Counted from the first letter of the stretch, positions 25,662 through 34,224 are shown. The stretch is 64,000 nt of DNA from Actinomadura atramentaria DSM 43919 (GCF_000381885.1 NZ_KB907224.1:62001-126000); one strand, 5' to 3'. A program made the numbers and translations. Notes: a model not told the origin generated them from the letters alone.

Positions 25662-26903
25662 ATGCACACCGCGACGCAGCTCATCGAACTCGGCGGGATC
25701 ATTCTGGCGCTGGGCGTCCTCGGGGCGGTCTCGGTGCGGTTCTCGGTGTCGCCGATCCCGCTGTACCTGCTGGCCGGGCTGGCGTTCGGGTCGGGCGGGG
25801 TGCTGCCGCTGGGCGCGAGCGAGGAGTTCGTGTCGGTGGGCGCGGAGGTCGGCGTCATCCTGCTGCTGTTCACGCTGGGGCTGGAGTACACCGCCGACGA
25901 GCTGGTGGGGACGCTGCGGACGTCCGCGCCGGTCGGGCTGGCCGACCTGGCGCTGAACGCGGCGCCGGGGGTCGCGGCGGCGCTGCTGCTGGGGTGGGGG
26001 CCGGTCGCGGCGGTCGCGATGGGCGGCGTCACCTACGTCACCTCGTCGGGGATCACCGCGAAGGTCGTCGGGGACCTGGGCTGGCTGGGCAACCGGGAGA
26101 CCCCGGCGGTGCTGTCGATCCTGGTGTTCGAGGACCTGGCGATGGCCGCCTACCTGCCGATCCTCACGGCGCTGCTGGCGGGCGCGGGCCTGCTGGGCGG
26201 CGCGGTGGCGCTGGCGGTCGCGGCGGCGACGATCGCGGCGATCCTGTACGTGGCGCTGCGGCACGGGCGGCTGGTGGAGCGGTTCGTGGCCAGCCCCAGC
26301 GAGGAGGTCCTGCTGCTGAAGGTCCTCGGGCTGACGCTGCTGGTCGCGGGGATCGCCCAGCAGTTGCAGGTCTCGGCGGCCGTTGGAGCGTTCCTGGTGG
26401 GCATCGCGCTGTCGGGGTCGCTGGCGCACACGGCGCAGCGAATCCTGACGCCGCTGCGGGACCTGTTCGCGGCGGTGTTCTTCGTGTTCTTCGGGCTGAC
26501 GACCGATCCGGCGCAGCTCCCGCCGGTGCTGGGCGTCGCCGCGCTGCTGGCGGCCGCGGGCATCGCCACCAAGTTCGCGACGGGCTGGCTGGCGGCGCGC
26601 CGCGCGGGCGTGGCGGTGACGGGGCGGCTGCGGGCGGGGGCGGCGCTCGCGCCGCGCGGGGAGTTCAACATCGTCATCGCGGGGCTGGCGGTGTCGGCGG
26701 GCACCAACGCGCGGCTGGGGCCGCTGGCGGCGGCGTACGTGCTGATCCTGGCGGTGGCGGGGCCGCTGCTGGCGCGGGCGACCGAGCCGGCGGCGCAGCG
26801 GCTGCGGCGCGCCCGGGACGCGCGGGCGGCGGGCCGCTCCCCCGCCGCGCCGGAAACGCCGGACGCGCCGGAGATCGTCGCGGGGGACGCGCGGGCCGGG
26901 TGA
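25662..26903 (+). CDS. Cation:proton antiporter, CPA2 / Kef-KhtU type
   Basis: A 413-residue membrane protein with about 12 spans. The N-terminal repeats LIELGGIILALGVLG and PIPLYLLAGLAFGSG, the VILLLFTLGLEY segment and the later FFVFFGLTTDP and LAPRGEFNIVIAGLA segments are hallmarks of CPA2 antiporters. No C-terminal TrkA-N domain is fused; the separate preceding subunit supplies regulation, as in KhtTU. Predicted to export K+ in exchange for protons. Convergent with the Nei gene, four bases apart. Confidence 0.9.
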   Translation: MHTATQLIELGGIILALGVLGAVSVRFSVSPIPLYLLAGLAFGSGGVLPLGASEEFVSVGAEVGVILLLFTLGLEYTADELVGTLRTSAPVGLADLALNAAPGVAAALLLGWGPVAAVAMGGVTYVTSSGITAKVVGDLGWLGNRETPAVLSILVFEDLAMAAYLPILTALLAGAGLLGGAVALAVAAATIAAILYVALRHGRLVERFVASPSEEVLLLKVLGLTLLVAGIAQQLQVSAAVGAFLVGIALSGSLAHTAQRILTPLRDLFAAVFFVFFGLTTDPAQLPPVLGVAALLAAAGIATKFATGWLAARRAGVAVTGRLRAGAALAPRGEFNIVIAGLAVSAGTNARLGPLAAAYVLILAVAGPLLARATEPAAQRLRRARDARAAGRSPAAPETPDAPEIVAGDARAG

Positions 26904-26907
26904 CGGG

Positions 26908-27717
26908 TCAGGCCCGCTGGCAGCCGGGGCACCAGAACAGGTTGCGGCCGCCGACGACGCGGGTGGCGACGGGCGTCCCGCACACCAGGCAGGGCGCTCC
27001 GGCGCGCCGGTAGACGTACACCTCGCCGCCGTGGTCGTCGACGCGCGGGGGGCGGCCCATCGCCTCGGGGGTGTGCTCGGGGCGGACGGTGTCGATGCGG
27101 CCGGTGCGGACGCCCTCGGCCATGAGGACGCGCAGGTCGTCCCAGATCGCGGTCCAGCGGTCGCGGCCGAGGGCGCGGCCGGGGACGTCGGGGTGGACGC
27201 CCTGGCGGAACAGGACCTCGGCGCGGTAGATGTTGCCGGGCCCGGCGACGACGGACTGGTCCATGAGCAGCACGGCGACGGACGTGCGGCTGCGCTCGAC
27301 GCGGCGGTGGGCGCGGTCGGGGTCGGCGTCGGCGCGCAGCGGGTCGGGGCCGAGCCGGTCGAGCAGGGCGGCGGCCCCGGCGGGCTCCAGGAGTTCGCAG
27401 GTGCCCGGTCCGCGCAGGTCGGCGTGCTGCTCGGCGCCGGTGAGGCGCAGCCGGACGGCGCCGACCGGGGCGGGCGCGGGCAGCGGCCCGAACGCGTGCT
27501 TGCCGTAGATGCCCAGGTGGACGTGGACGAGGCGATCGTCGTCGAAGTGCAGGAGCAGGTGCTTGCCGTGCGCCTGGGCGTCGGTGAGGGTGCGGCCGTC
27601 GACGCGGGCGGCCCCGGCGGCGAAGCGGCCCTGCGGGCTCTCGGCCCGCACGGGCGCGCCGCCGAACACGCGGCGGTGCTCGGCGGCGAGGCGGTGAACG
27701 GTGTGTCCTTCGGGCAT
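26908..27717 (-). CDS. Fpg/Nei family DNA glycosylase, Nei2-like
   Basis: A 269-residue base-excision repair enzyme. The N-terminus PEGHTVHRLA gives the catalytic proline and glutamate; QAHGKHLLLHF carries the conserved lysine; QSVVAGPGNIYRAEVLF is the helix-two-turn-helix. The C-terminal zinc finger is CLVC with a second pair CPGC. It removes oxidised pyrimidines and cuts the abasic site. The sequence matches the mycobacterial Nei2 form more than Fpg. Forty-three bases downstream of a desaturase gene on the same strand; a functional link is not evident. Confidence 0.9.
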   Translation of the reverse strand: MPEGHTVHRLAAEHRRVFGGAPVRAESPQGRFAAGAARVDGRTLTDAQAHGKHLLLHFDDDRLVHVHLGIYGKHAFGPLPAPAPVGAVRLRLTGAEQHADLRGPGTCELLEPAGAAALLDRLGPDPLRADADPDRAHRRVERSRTSVAVLLMDQSVVAGPGNIYRAEVLFRQGVHPDVPGRALGRDRWTAIWDDLRVLMAEGVRTGRIDTVRPEHTPEAMGRPPRVDDHGGEVYVYRRAGAPCLVCGTPVATRVVGGRNLFWCPGCQRA

Positions 27718-27760
27718 GATCCGCCAGCATAGGCGCGGCGGCGGGGTGGGGGCGGCGGGG

Positions 27761-28831
27761 TCAGGCGGCGGCGCCGACGTCCTTCATGTGGCCGAGCGCG
27801 AGCCGGTAGGACGCCAGCGCGCCGGTCTCCTCGTAGGGCAGTCCGACGCGGGCGCAGTGCTCGCGGACGAGGGGTTGCAGGGCGCGCAGGCTGGGCCGGG
27901 GGACGCTGGGGAACAGGTGGTGCTCGATCTGGTAGTTCAGGCCGCCCAGCAGGTAGTCGGCGACGGGCCCGCCGCGCACGTTGCGGGAGGTGAGGACCTG
28001 GCGGCGCAGGTGGTCCCACCGGTCGTCCGGGCCGGGCATGGCCATGCCCTTGTGGTTGTGGGCGAACGCCGAGCCGAGGTGGAGGCCGAACAGGGCCTGG
28101 TGGACGGCGACGAGCGCGACGGCGGGCCAGGCGGGCAGCAGCGTGAACGCCAGCGCCAGGTATCCGGCCAGGTGCGCGAGGAGCAGCGCCCCCTCCAGGG
28201 CCTGCTGGCGGCGGGGCCTGCCCCGCAGGTACAGGGCGCTGCCGAGCTTGAGGTTGAGCCCTTCGAGCAGCAGGAGGGGGAAGAACGCGGCGGCCTGGCG
28301 GCGGGCGAGCCACCGCCCGAACCCGCGTTTGCGGCCGGCCTGCTCGGGCGTCCACGCCAGGACTCCGTCGCCGACGTCGGGGTCCTTGCCGACGTGGTTG
28401 GGGTTGGCGTGGTGGCGGTTGTGCTTGTCGTTCCACCACCCGTACCCCATGCCGAGCATCGCGTTGCCGAACAGCAGGCCGAGGGCGCGGTTGGCGCGGT
28501 GGGTGCGGGCGATCTGGCGGTGCCCGGCGTCGTGGCCGAGGAACGCGGTCCGCGCCGACAGCACCGCCAGCGGCGCGGCGAGGGCGACCGCGCCCCACGC
28601 GGCGGCCGGCCCGGCCGCGCCGAGGACGCCGACCCCGGTCCAGGCGGCGGCGGTCCCGGCGAGGTTGAGGCCGATCATGGCGGCGTAGCGGCCGCGGCGG
28701 CGCTCCAGCAGCCCGGCGTCGCGGACGCGGCGGGCGAGCGGCCCGAACGCGCTGGCGCCGCCGGACCGGTCGGCGGGCGGGTCGGCGGGCCGTCCGGCGG
28801 CCGGGGGCGGGGCGAGCGTGGCGGTGGTCAT
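27761..28831 (-). CDS. Acyl-lipid fatty acid desaturase (DesA-like)
   Basis: A 356-residue membrane desaturase of the FA_desaturase type. Its histidine boxes are HDAGH (100-104), HNRHH (137-141) and QIEHH (301-305). The third box form QxxHH is seen in front-end and acyl-lipid desaturases, unlike the HNLHH of the desaturase at 6284-7255, so the genome has two different classes here. It probably inserts a double bond into membrane phospholipid acyl chains. An Ala/Pro-rich N-terminal tail of 30 residues is present. Confidence 0.88.
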   Translation of the reverse strand: MTTATLAPPPAAGRPADPPADRSGGASAFGPLARRVRDAGLLERRRGRYAAMIGLNLAGTAAAWTGVGVLGAAGPAAAWGAVALAAPLAVLSARTAFLGHDAGHRQIARTHRANRALGLLFGNAMLGMGYGWWNDKHNRHHANPNHVGKDPDVGDGVLAWTPEQAGRKRGFGRWLARRQAAAFFPLLLLEGLNLKLGSALYLRGRPRRQQALEGALLLAHLAGYLALAFTLLPAWPAVALVAVHQALFGLHLGSAFAHNHKGMAMPGPDDRWDHLRRQVLTSRNVRGGPVADYLLGGLNYQIEHHLFPSVPRPSLRALQPLVREHCARVGLPYEETGALASYRLALGHMKDVGAAA

Positions 28832-29088
28832 GGGCGCTCCGGGTGGTCGGCGCGCCGGGGCGGCACGCGTCGTCTGAGATGGTTCGGCGGTGTTTCTCGG
28901 GTGGTGACGACGCTAGGGAGCGGGGGGCCGGGCGGTCGCCCCGCCGGAGAGCCATCCGGTGGGGGCACCCGCAGGTCCCGGTCGGGCGGGCGCGGGTCAT
29001 CCGGGAGAGTGACGCGGGGGGGGCGACGGAAAGGTACGGTCGCCCTTCCCCGGGCGTAACAAACTGGACCCTCAGTAAAAGAACGGTG

Positions 29089-29106
29089 TGTATCGCCCGA
29101 TACAGT
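29089..29106 (+). promoter_or_regulatory. Phosphatase promoter with dyad over the -10 box
   Basis: TGTATCG (29089-29095), CC, CGATACA (29098-29104) is a perfect 16-bp dyad. It overlaps the -10 box TACAGT (29101-29106), which ends eight bases before ATG 29115. The 283-bp gap before it is otherwise without genes and is shared with the divergent desaturase. Confidence 0.55.
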
Positions 29107-29114
29107 TGCAAGAC

Positions 29115-29933
29115 ATGAATCTAAGCACGCGGTGGATCGAACTGGACGGTGCCGTCAACGTGCGGGATCTCGGCGGCCTGCCCACCGCCGACGGACGGGC
29201 CACGCGCCTCGGGCGGGTGCTGCGGGCCGACAACCTCCAGGACCTCTCGGTGGCCGACGTCCGCCTCCTCCTGGACGACTACGGGCTGAAGAACGTCATC
29301 GACCTGCGCAGCGACACCGAGGTGCGGCTGGAAGGCCCCGGCCCCCTCGCCCGGACGCCCTCGGTCACCCTGCACCACCTGTCGCTGTTCGCCGAGGGCG
29401 GCCGCAACACCGACGTGGCGGCGGACGTCGCCGCCGGCGCCCCGGACCGCATCGACGCCGACAAGGTGCTGCCGTGGCAGTCGCGGCGGTCCGACGGCAG
29501 CGAGCAGGACCGGTCCGTCTCCCACTACCTGGGGTACCTGCGCGAGCGGGGCGACTCGATCGTCGCGGCGCTGCGGGTGATGGCCCGCACGGACGGGTCC
29601 TCGATCGTCCACTGCGCGGCGGGCAAGGACCGCACGGGCGTGGTGTGCGCGCTGGCGCTGGAGTCGGTGGGCGTCCACCGGGAGGCGGTCGTGGCGGACT
29701 ACGTCGCGACGGGCGACCGGCTGGCGGGCATCCTGGCGCGGCTGCGCGGCAGCGGCACCTACGCCGACGACCTGGACCGGCGGCCCGCCGACACCCACCG
29801 CCCGCACGCGGAGATCATGGAGAAGTTCCTGGCGCGGGTGGACGAGGAGTTCGGCGGCCCGCTGGGCTGGCTGGCCGGGCACGGGTGGACGCCGGAGGAC
29901 ACCGGCGCGCTCACCGAACGCCTCGTCGGCTGA
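29115..29933 (+). CDS. Tyrosine-protein phosphatase, DSP-like
   Basis: A 272-residue phosphatase of the Y_phosphatase3 type. The family start GAVNVRDLGGLPTADGR and the catalytic P-loop HCAAGKDRTG (Cys near residue 167) are unmistakable. Such enzymes act on phosphotyrosine or on phosphoinositides; in mycobacteria PtpB is the close example. No signal peptide. ATG 29115 follows directly on a -10 box that lies within a dyad. Convergent with menD, 73 bases apart. Confidence 0.9.
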   Translation: MNLSTRWIELDGAVNVRDLGGLPTADGRATRLGRVLRADNLQDLSVADVRLLLDDYGLKNVIDLRSDTEVRLEGPGPLARTPSVTLHHLSLFAEGGRNTDVAADVAAGAPDRIDADKVLPWQSRRSDGSEQDRSVSHYLGYLRERGDSIVAALRVMARTDGSSIVHCAAGKDRTGVVCALALESVGVHREAVVADYVATGDRLAGILARLRGSGTYADDLDRRPADTHRPHAEIMEKFLARVDEEFGGPLGWLAGHGWTPEDTGALTERLVG

Positions 29934-30006
29934 CACGGGCCAGAGACGCGGGCAGACGAACGGGAGCGGGCAACGGAGCCCGCGACCCCCGCCGGAACCC
30001 GGGGCG

Positions 30007-31677
30007 TCAGGACGCGAGGGCGTCGCGGACGGCGTCCTGCGCGGCGGCCCGCAGCCGGGCGTGCAGCTCGGCGTTGACGGCCCGGTCGGTGCGCGCCTCC
30101 ACGATCCGCAGGCCCTCGCCCGCGAGCGTCTTGGGCAGGTCCGCCGCCGCCTCCAGCCGCCGGTAGGGGACGCGGTGCGCGGCCGCCAGCGCCTCCAGAT
30201 CCACGTCGTGGGGGGTGCCGAAGACCCGCTCGAACGGTTCGGGCACCGACGCCTGCGGCAGCAGCGAGAAGATCCCCCCGCCCCCGTTGTTCACCACGAC
30301 CAGCGCCAGGTCGGGCAGCCGCTCCCCCGCGCCGACCAGCAGCCCGTTCTGGTCGTGCAGGAACGCCAGGTCGCCCAGCAGCGCGTAGGACCGGCCGCCG
30401 TGCGCCAGGGCCGCGCCGATCGCGGCGGACACCAGCCCGTCGATGCCGCTCGCGCCCCGGTTCGCCATGATCCGCACGCCCCGGCGGGGCCGCATCACCT
30501 GGTCCAGGTCGCGGATCGGCATGCTGGCGGCGGCGAACAGCAGCGACCCGCCGGGCAGGGACGCGGCCAGGTCCCGCGCCAGGCGCGGCTCGGACACCTC
30601 CGCGACGCCGTCCAGGACGCGGTCGATCGCGGCGGCGGCGGCCAGGTCCGCGCTCCGCCAGGACCGCAGCCACCCGTCGTCGCCGGACACGACGGGGATC
30701 TCGACCTCGGGCGCGACCTGCGTCGCCGACCGGACCGGGTCGGGCCACCGCGTCAGGTCGGGGGCCAGGACGATGTGCTCCTCGGCGCGGCGCAGCAGCG
30801 ACAGCACCGGCCGCGACAGGCCGGGCTTGCCGAGCGTCACCACCACGTCGGGGCGGTGCCGCTCCACGAACTCCGGGACGCCGAGCAGGAAGTGGTGCGC
30901 CGACAGGGCGTGGTCGCCGTAGCGGCCGTTGCCGCTGGGCTCCGACAGCACCGGCCAGCCCGCCATCGACGCCGCCGCGACGTACCGCTTGACGTTGACC
31001 GCGCCGTCCCCGACGACCAGCACGCCGCGCCGCGTCGGGGGGACGTGCAGCACCGACCCGGGCGTCGCGGCCCGCACGCGCGTCCACGCGCCGGTCGCGT
31101 CGCCGTCCAGCGGCTCGCACCAGGTGTCGTCGCCGTCGGGGACGAGGGGTTCGCGGAACGCGGCGTTGAGGTGGACGGGTCCGGGCGCGGGCGCCTGCGC
31201 GACGCCCCACGCGCGGCTGACCAGCGACCGCCAGTACGCGACCATCCCGGGCCGGTTCTCCGGGACGCCGATCTCGGTGCTCCACCGCGCGGCGGTGCCG
31301 TAGATCTTGACCTGGTCGATGGTCTGGTTCGCGCCGGTGGCGCGCAGCTCGGGGGGCCGGTCGGCGGTGACGACGATCAGCGGGACGCCGGACTCGGCGG
31401 CCTCCACCACGGCGGGGTGGAAGTTCGCAGCGGCGGTCCCGGAGGTGCAGACCAGCGCGACGGGCCGCGCGGACCGCTTGGCCAGGCCGAGGCCGAGGAA
31501 CGACGCGGACCGCTCGTCCACGCGCACGTGCAGGCGGACGCGTCCGGCGCGCTCGGCGTCGTGCAGGGCCAGCGCGAGCGGCGCGGACCGCGAGCCGGGG
31601 GCCAGGACGGCGTCGGTCATCCCGCAGCGCAGCAGCTCGTCGACCAGCACGGTGGCCAGCGCGGTGGCGGGGTTCAC
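30007..31677 (-). CDS. menD: SEPHCHC synthase MenD
   Basis: A 556-residue thiamine-diphosphate enzyme that joins isochorismate and 2-oxoglutarate. Marks include VLAPGSRSAPLALALHD, HVRVDERSASFLGLGLAK, TSGTAAANFHPAVVEA, NRGASGIDGLVSAAIG and the ThDP/Mg region LGDLAFLHDQNGLL with VVNNGGGGIFSLLPQ. GTG 31677 overlaps the menC stop in the form GTGA, so the genes are translationally coupled. Last gene of menB-menC-menD. Confidence 0.93.
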   Translation of the reverse strand: MNPATALATVLVDELLRCGMTDAVLAPGSRSAPLALALHDAERAGRVRLHVRVDERSASFLGLGLAKRSARPVALVCTSGTAAANFHPAVVEAAESGVPLIVVTADRPPELRATGANQTIDQVKIYGTAARWSTEIGVPENRPGMVAYWRSLVSRAWGVAQAPAPGPVHLNAAFREPLVPDGDDTWCEPLDGDATGAWTRVRAATPGSVLHVPPTRRGVLVVGDGAVNVKRYVAAASMAGWPVLSEPSGNGRYGDHALSAHHFLLGVPEFVERHRPDVVVTLGKPGLSRPVLSLLRRAEEHIVLAPDLTRWPDPVRSATQVAPEVEIPVVSGDDGWLRSWRSADLAAAAAIDRVLDGVAEVSEPRLARDLAASLPGGSLLFAAASMPIRDLDQVMRPRRGVRIMANRGASGIDGLVSAAIGAALAHGGRSYALLGDLAFLHDQNGLLVGAGERLPDLALVVVNNGGGGIFSLLPQASVPEPFERVFGTPHDVDLEALAAAHRVPYRRLEAAADLPKTLAGEGLRIVEARTDRAVNAELHARLRAAAQDAVRDALAS

Positions 31678-32723
31678 CGGCCGGGCCCCGTGCTGAGACC
31701 CGTGCTGCTGCCCGTGTTGAGACCCGTGCTGAGACCCGTGTCGATGCCGAGGGCGGCCCAGCCGCCGGGCGGGGCGGGCAGGAACGCGGCCGCGGCGGCG
31801 GCGCGCTCGCGCCACCGGGCGGTCTCGGGGGCGCCGGCGGCGGGTTCGCGGGCGGCGAGCGCGGTCTCGTCCACCGCGGGCCGCCGGACGGTCAGGGCCC
31901 CGCCGACGGCGACGAGCGGGTCGGCGGCGACGTCGCCCTCCAGCAGCGACAGCGTCCCGAGCCCGCACGCGAACGGCAGCTCGGGCAGCGCCGCCGCCAG
32001 CGCCAGCCCCGCCGCCAGCCCGATCGACGTCTCGACGGCGCTGGACACCACGACGGGCAGGCCGACGGCCTCGGCGACGCGCAGCGCGGCGCGGACGCCG
32101 CCGAGCGGCTGCGCCTTGAGCACGACGATGTCGGCGGCGTCGGCGGCGCGGACGCGCAGCGGGTCCTCGGCGCGGCGGATGGACTCGTCGGCGGCGATCG
32201 GGGTGTCCACGCGCCGCCGGACGGCCGCGAGCTCCTCGACGGTCGCGCAGGGCTGCTCGGCGTACTCCAGCTCGTAGCGGTCCAGGGAGCGGATCATCGC
32301 GGCGGCGCGGTCGACGTCCCAGCCGCCGTTGGCGTCCACGCGGATCCGCCCGGCGGGGCCGAGGGCGTCGCGGACGGCCTCGACGCGCGCCAGGTCGGCG
32401 GCGTCGGACGCGGCGGGGTCGGGCCCGGGTTCGGCGACCTTGACCTTGGCGGTGCCGCACCCGGACTCCTTGGCCATCGCGTACGCGCGGTCGGGGTCCA
32501 CGGCGGGGATGGTCGCGTTGACGGGCACGGTGTCGCGGACGGGGGCGGGCCAGCCGTCGCGGGCGGCCTCGACGGCGGCCGCGAGCCACCGGCTGGCCTC
32601 GCCGGGCCCGTAGTCCAGGAACGGCGAGAACTCGCCCCATCCCGCCGGGCCGCGCAGCAGCGCGCCCTCCCGCCGCGTGATGCCGCGGAACCGCGTCCGC
32701 ATCGGGATGGCGTAGACCCGCAC
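31674..32723 (-). CDS. menC: o-Succinylbenzoate synthase MenC
   Basis: A 349-residue enolase-superfamily dehydratase. Marks are the KVKV catalytic lysine strand, RVDANGGWDVDRAA with the metal Asp, ELEYAEQPC, ADESIRR and DIVVLKAQPLGG. The final 25 residues are an unusual repeat (TGLS, TGLN, TGSS, TGLS, TGPGR) encoded by a five-copy 12-bp minisatellite; this tail is unlikely to be part of the barrel. GTGA overlap with menD. Sixty-nine bases after menB. Confidence 0.92.
   Translation of the reverse strand: MRVYAIPMRTRFRGITRREGALLRGPAGWGEFSPFLDYGPGEASRWLAAAVEAARDGWPAPVRDTVPVNATIPAVDPDRAYAMAKESGCGTAKVKVAEPGPDPAASDAADLARVEAVRDALGPAGRIRVDANGGWDVDRAAAMIRSLDRYELEYAEQPCATVEELAAVRRRVDTPIAADESIRRAEDPLRVRAADAADIVVLKAQPLGGVRAALRVAEAVGLPVVVSSAVETSIGLAAGLALAAALPELPFACGLGTLSLLEGDVAADPLVAVGGALTVRRPAVDETALAAREPAAGAPETARWRERAAAAAAFLPAPPGGWAALGIDTGLSTGLNTGSSTGLSTGPGR
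31687..31746. repeat. 12-bp minisatellite, five copies, in the 3' end of menC
   Basis: Five consecutive 12-bp units (plus-strand form cccgtgctgaga and variants) run from 31687 to 31746. Because 12 is a multiple of three, copy-number change would only lengthen or shorten the MenC tail by four residues. Confidence 0.85.
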
Positions 32724-32792
32724 CCGCTGAACCCCCTGACCTTCCCGCGCCGTATCAGCCGTGTCCGGCGGGCTCGGCCGCCGATCGGATTC

Positions 32793-33692
32793 CTAGTAGT
32801 ACCACGGGAAACGCGACCAATCGGGCTCGCGCTTCTCCAGGAACGAGTCGCGGCCCTCGGCGGCCTCGTCGGTGCCGTAGGCCAGCCGCGTGGTCTCCCC
32901 GGCGAACACCTGCTGGCCGACCAGACCGTCGTCGATCATGTTGAACGCGAACTTGAGCATGCGCTGGGCGGTGGGGCTCTTGCCGTTGACCTTGCGCGCC
33001 CACTCCAGGGCGGTGCGCTCCAGTTCGGCGTGCGGGACGACGGCGTTGACCATGCCCATGCGGTGGGCGTCCTCGGCGTCGTAGGTGTCGCCGAGGAAGA
33101 AGATCTCGCGGGCGAACTTCTGGCCGACCTGCCGCGCCAGGTACGCCGACCCGAACCCGCCGTCGAAGCTGGCCACGTCGGCGTCGGTCTGCTTGAACCG
33201 GGCGTGCTCGCGGCTGGCCAGCGTCAGGTCCGCCACGACGTGCAGGCTGTGCCCGCCGCCCGCCGCCCAGCCCGGCACCACGCAGATCACGACCTTGCCC
33301 ATGAACCGGATGAGGCGCTGCACCTCCAGGATGTGCAGCCGCCCGGCGCGCGCCGGGTCGATGGTGTCGGAGGTGTCGCCCTCGGCGTACTTGTAGCCGT
33401 CCTTGCCGCGGATGCGCTGGTCCCCGCCCGAGCAGAACGCCCAGCCGCCGTCCTTGGGGGACGGGCCGTTGCCGGTCAGCAGCACGCAGCCGACGTCGCT
33501 GGACATCCGCGCGTGGTCCAGCGCCCGGTACAGCTCGTCGACGGTGTGGGGCCGGAACGCGTTGCGGACCTCGGGCCGGTCGAACGCGATCCGCACCGTG
33601 CCGTGCCCGACCGCCCGGTGGTAGGTGATGTCGGTGAAGCCGAACCCCTCCACCTCCCGCCACGCCGACGGGTCGAACAGCTCCGAGACCAT
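32793..33692 (-). CDS. menB: 1,4-Dihydroxy-2-naphthoyl-CoA synthase MenB
   Basis: A 299-residue crotonase-family enzyme that closes the naphthoquinone ring from o-succinylbenzoyl-CoA. Marks are FDRPEVRNAFRPHTVDELY, the CoA region FCSGGDQRIRG, VPGWAAGGGHSLHVVADLT, the active-site DGGFGSAYLAR with its Asp/Ser region, and the conserved end EKREPDWSRFPWYY. ATG 33692 has GGAAGGGAAG upstream. First gene of menBCD. A dyad and a hairpin lie upstream. Confidence 0.95.
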   Translation of the reverse strand: MVSELFDPSAWREVEGFGFTDITYHRAVGHGTVRIAFDRPEVRNAFRPHTVDELYRALDHARMSSDVGCVLLTGNGPSPKDGGWAFCSGGDQRIRGKDGYKYAEGDTSDTIDPARAGRLHILEVQRLIRFMGKVVICVVPGWAAGGGHSLHVVADLTLASREHARFKQTDADVASFDGGFGSAYLARQVGQKFAREIFFLGDTYDAEDAHRMGMVNAVVPHAELERTALEWARKVNGKSPTAQRMLKFAFNMIDDGLVGQQVFAGETTRLAYGTDEAAEGRDSFLEKREPDWSRFPWYY

Positions 33693-33735
33693 GACTTCCC
33701 TTCCTGGACGGCCGCGCGCGCCCGGCCGCGCCGGC

Positions 33736-33767
33736 GCGCACCGGGCCGCCCGGGGCGGCCGGTGCGC
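33736..33767 (-). terminator. Strong hairpin between the ABC operon and menB
   Basis: GCGCACCGGGCCGCC (33736-33750) pairs with GGCGGCCGGTGCGC (33754-33767) with one bulged G and a three-base loop. It can end the six-gene ABC importer transcript. If menB starts at the AT-rich bases just upstream, the hairpin would instead lie in its leader. Confidence 0.6.
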
Positions 33768-33788
33768 ATATTCAACCGGGCCGCGATG

Positions 33789-33800
33789 TGAACGCGTTCA
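33789..33800. promoter_or_regulatory. Dyad TGAACGCGTTCA upstream of menB
   Basis: A perfect 12-bp palindrome with the same half sites and spacing (TGAAC-N2-GTTCA) as the menF operator. It overlaps the stop codon of the two-TM gene and lies 97 bases before menB; AT-rich GAATAT (minus strand, near 33768-33773) follows it. Confidence 0.45.
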
Positions 33801-34223
33801 GCGGGGTGCCCCCGCGTCGGGGACCTGCCCGTCCCCGCCTGGCGGTGGGCCCCACAGGGCGGGCGTGTCCGGTTCCGCCGGGCGGCGCGGCGCGCGCGGC
33901 CCGGCCTCGGCGGCGTCGGCGAGGCGCTCCAGCGCGCCCGCCAGCAGCTCGGCCTGCCGGCGCTGCTGCCGCGCCACCCACGCCGAGAAGAACAGGAACC
34001 CCCCGATCACGCAGCACGCCAGCCCCAGCAGGCCGCCGGAGATGAGGTAGGGGAGCTGCTCGAACTCGTACGGGGTGTGCGCCGCCCCGTACCAGCCGAG
34101 GCCGATCAGCACCGGGCCGAGCGCCATCAGCACCGCGCCCGCCGTCGACAGCCACCGGTCGGCGGCCCGCTCCACGACCCGGCCGCGCGGCGGCTGCCCG
34201 TTCACGCCGTTCACGCCGTTCAT
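33798..34223 (-). CDS. Two-span membrane protein of the ABC operon
   Basis: A 141-residue protein that I do not recognise by family. It begins MNGVNGVNG, encoded by a 9-bp tandem repeat. Two hydrophobic segments (LSTAGAVLMALGPVLIGLGW and a second around residues 60-80) are followed by a basic QQRRQAELL amphipathic helix and a Pro/Gly-rich cytosolic tail. Its ATG is one base after the stop of the secreted-protein gene, so it is the sixth and last gene of the Liv-like operon. Possibly an accessory of that importer. Confidence 0.7.
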   Translation of the reverse strand: MNGVNGVNGQPPRGRVVERAADRWLSTAGAVLMALGPVLIGLGWYGAAHTPYEFEQLPYLISGGLLGLACCVIGGFLFFSAWVARQQRRQAELLAGALERLADAAEAGPRAPRRPAEPDTPALWGPPPGGDGQVPDAGAPR

Positions 34224-34224
34224 G

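Noticed and set aside
24915..29111. A 1,398-codon open frame on the minus strand
   Set aside because: It runs across the antiporter, Nei and desaturase genes in the wrong frame; composition is that of shadow translation.
31674..34223. menBCD as a continuation of the ABC importer operon
   Set aside because: A strong hairpin (33736-33767) and a dyad lie in the 105-bp gap, and the functions are unrelated, so separate transcription is more likely.
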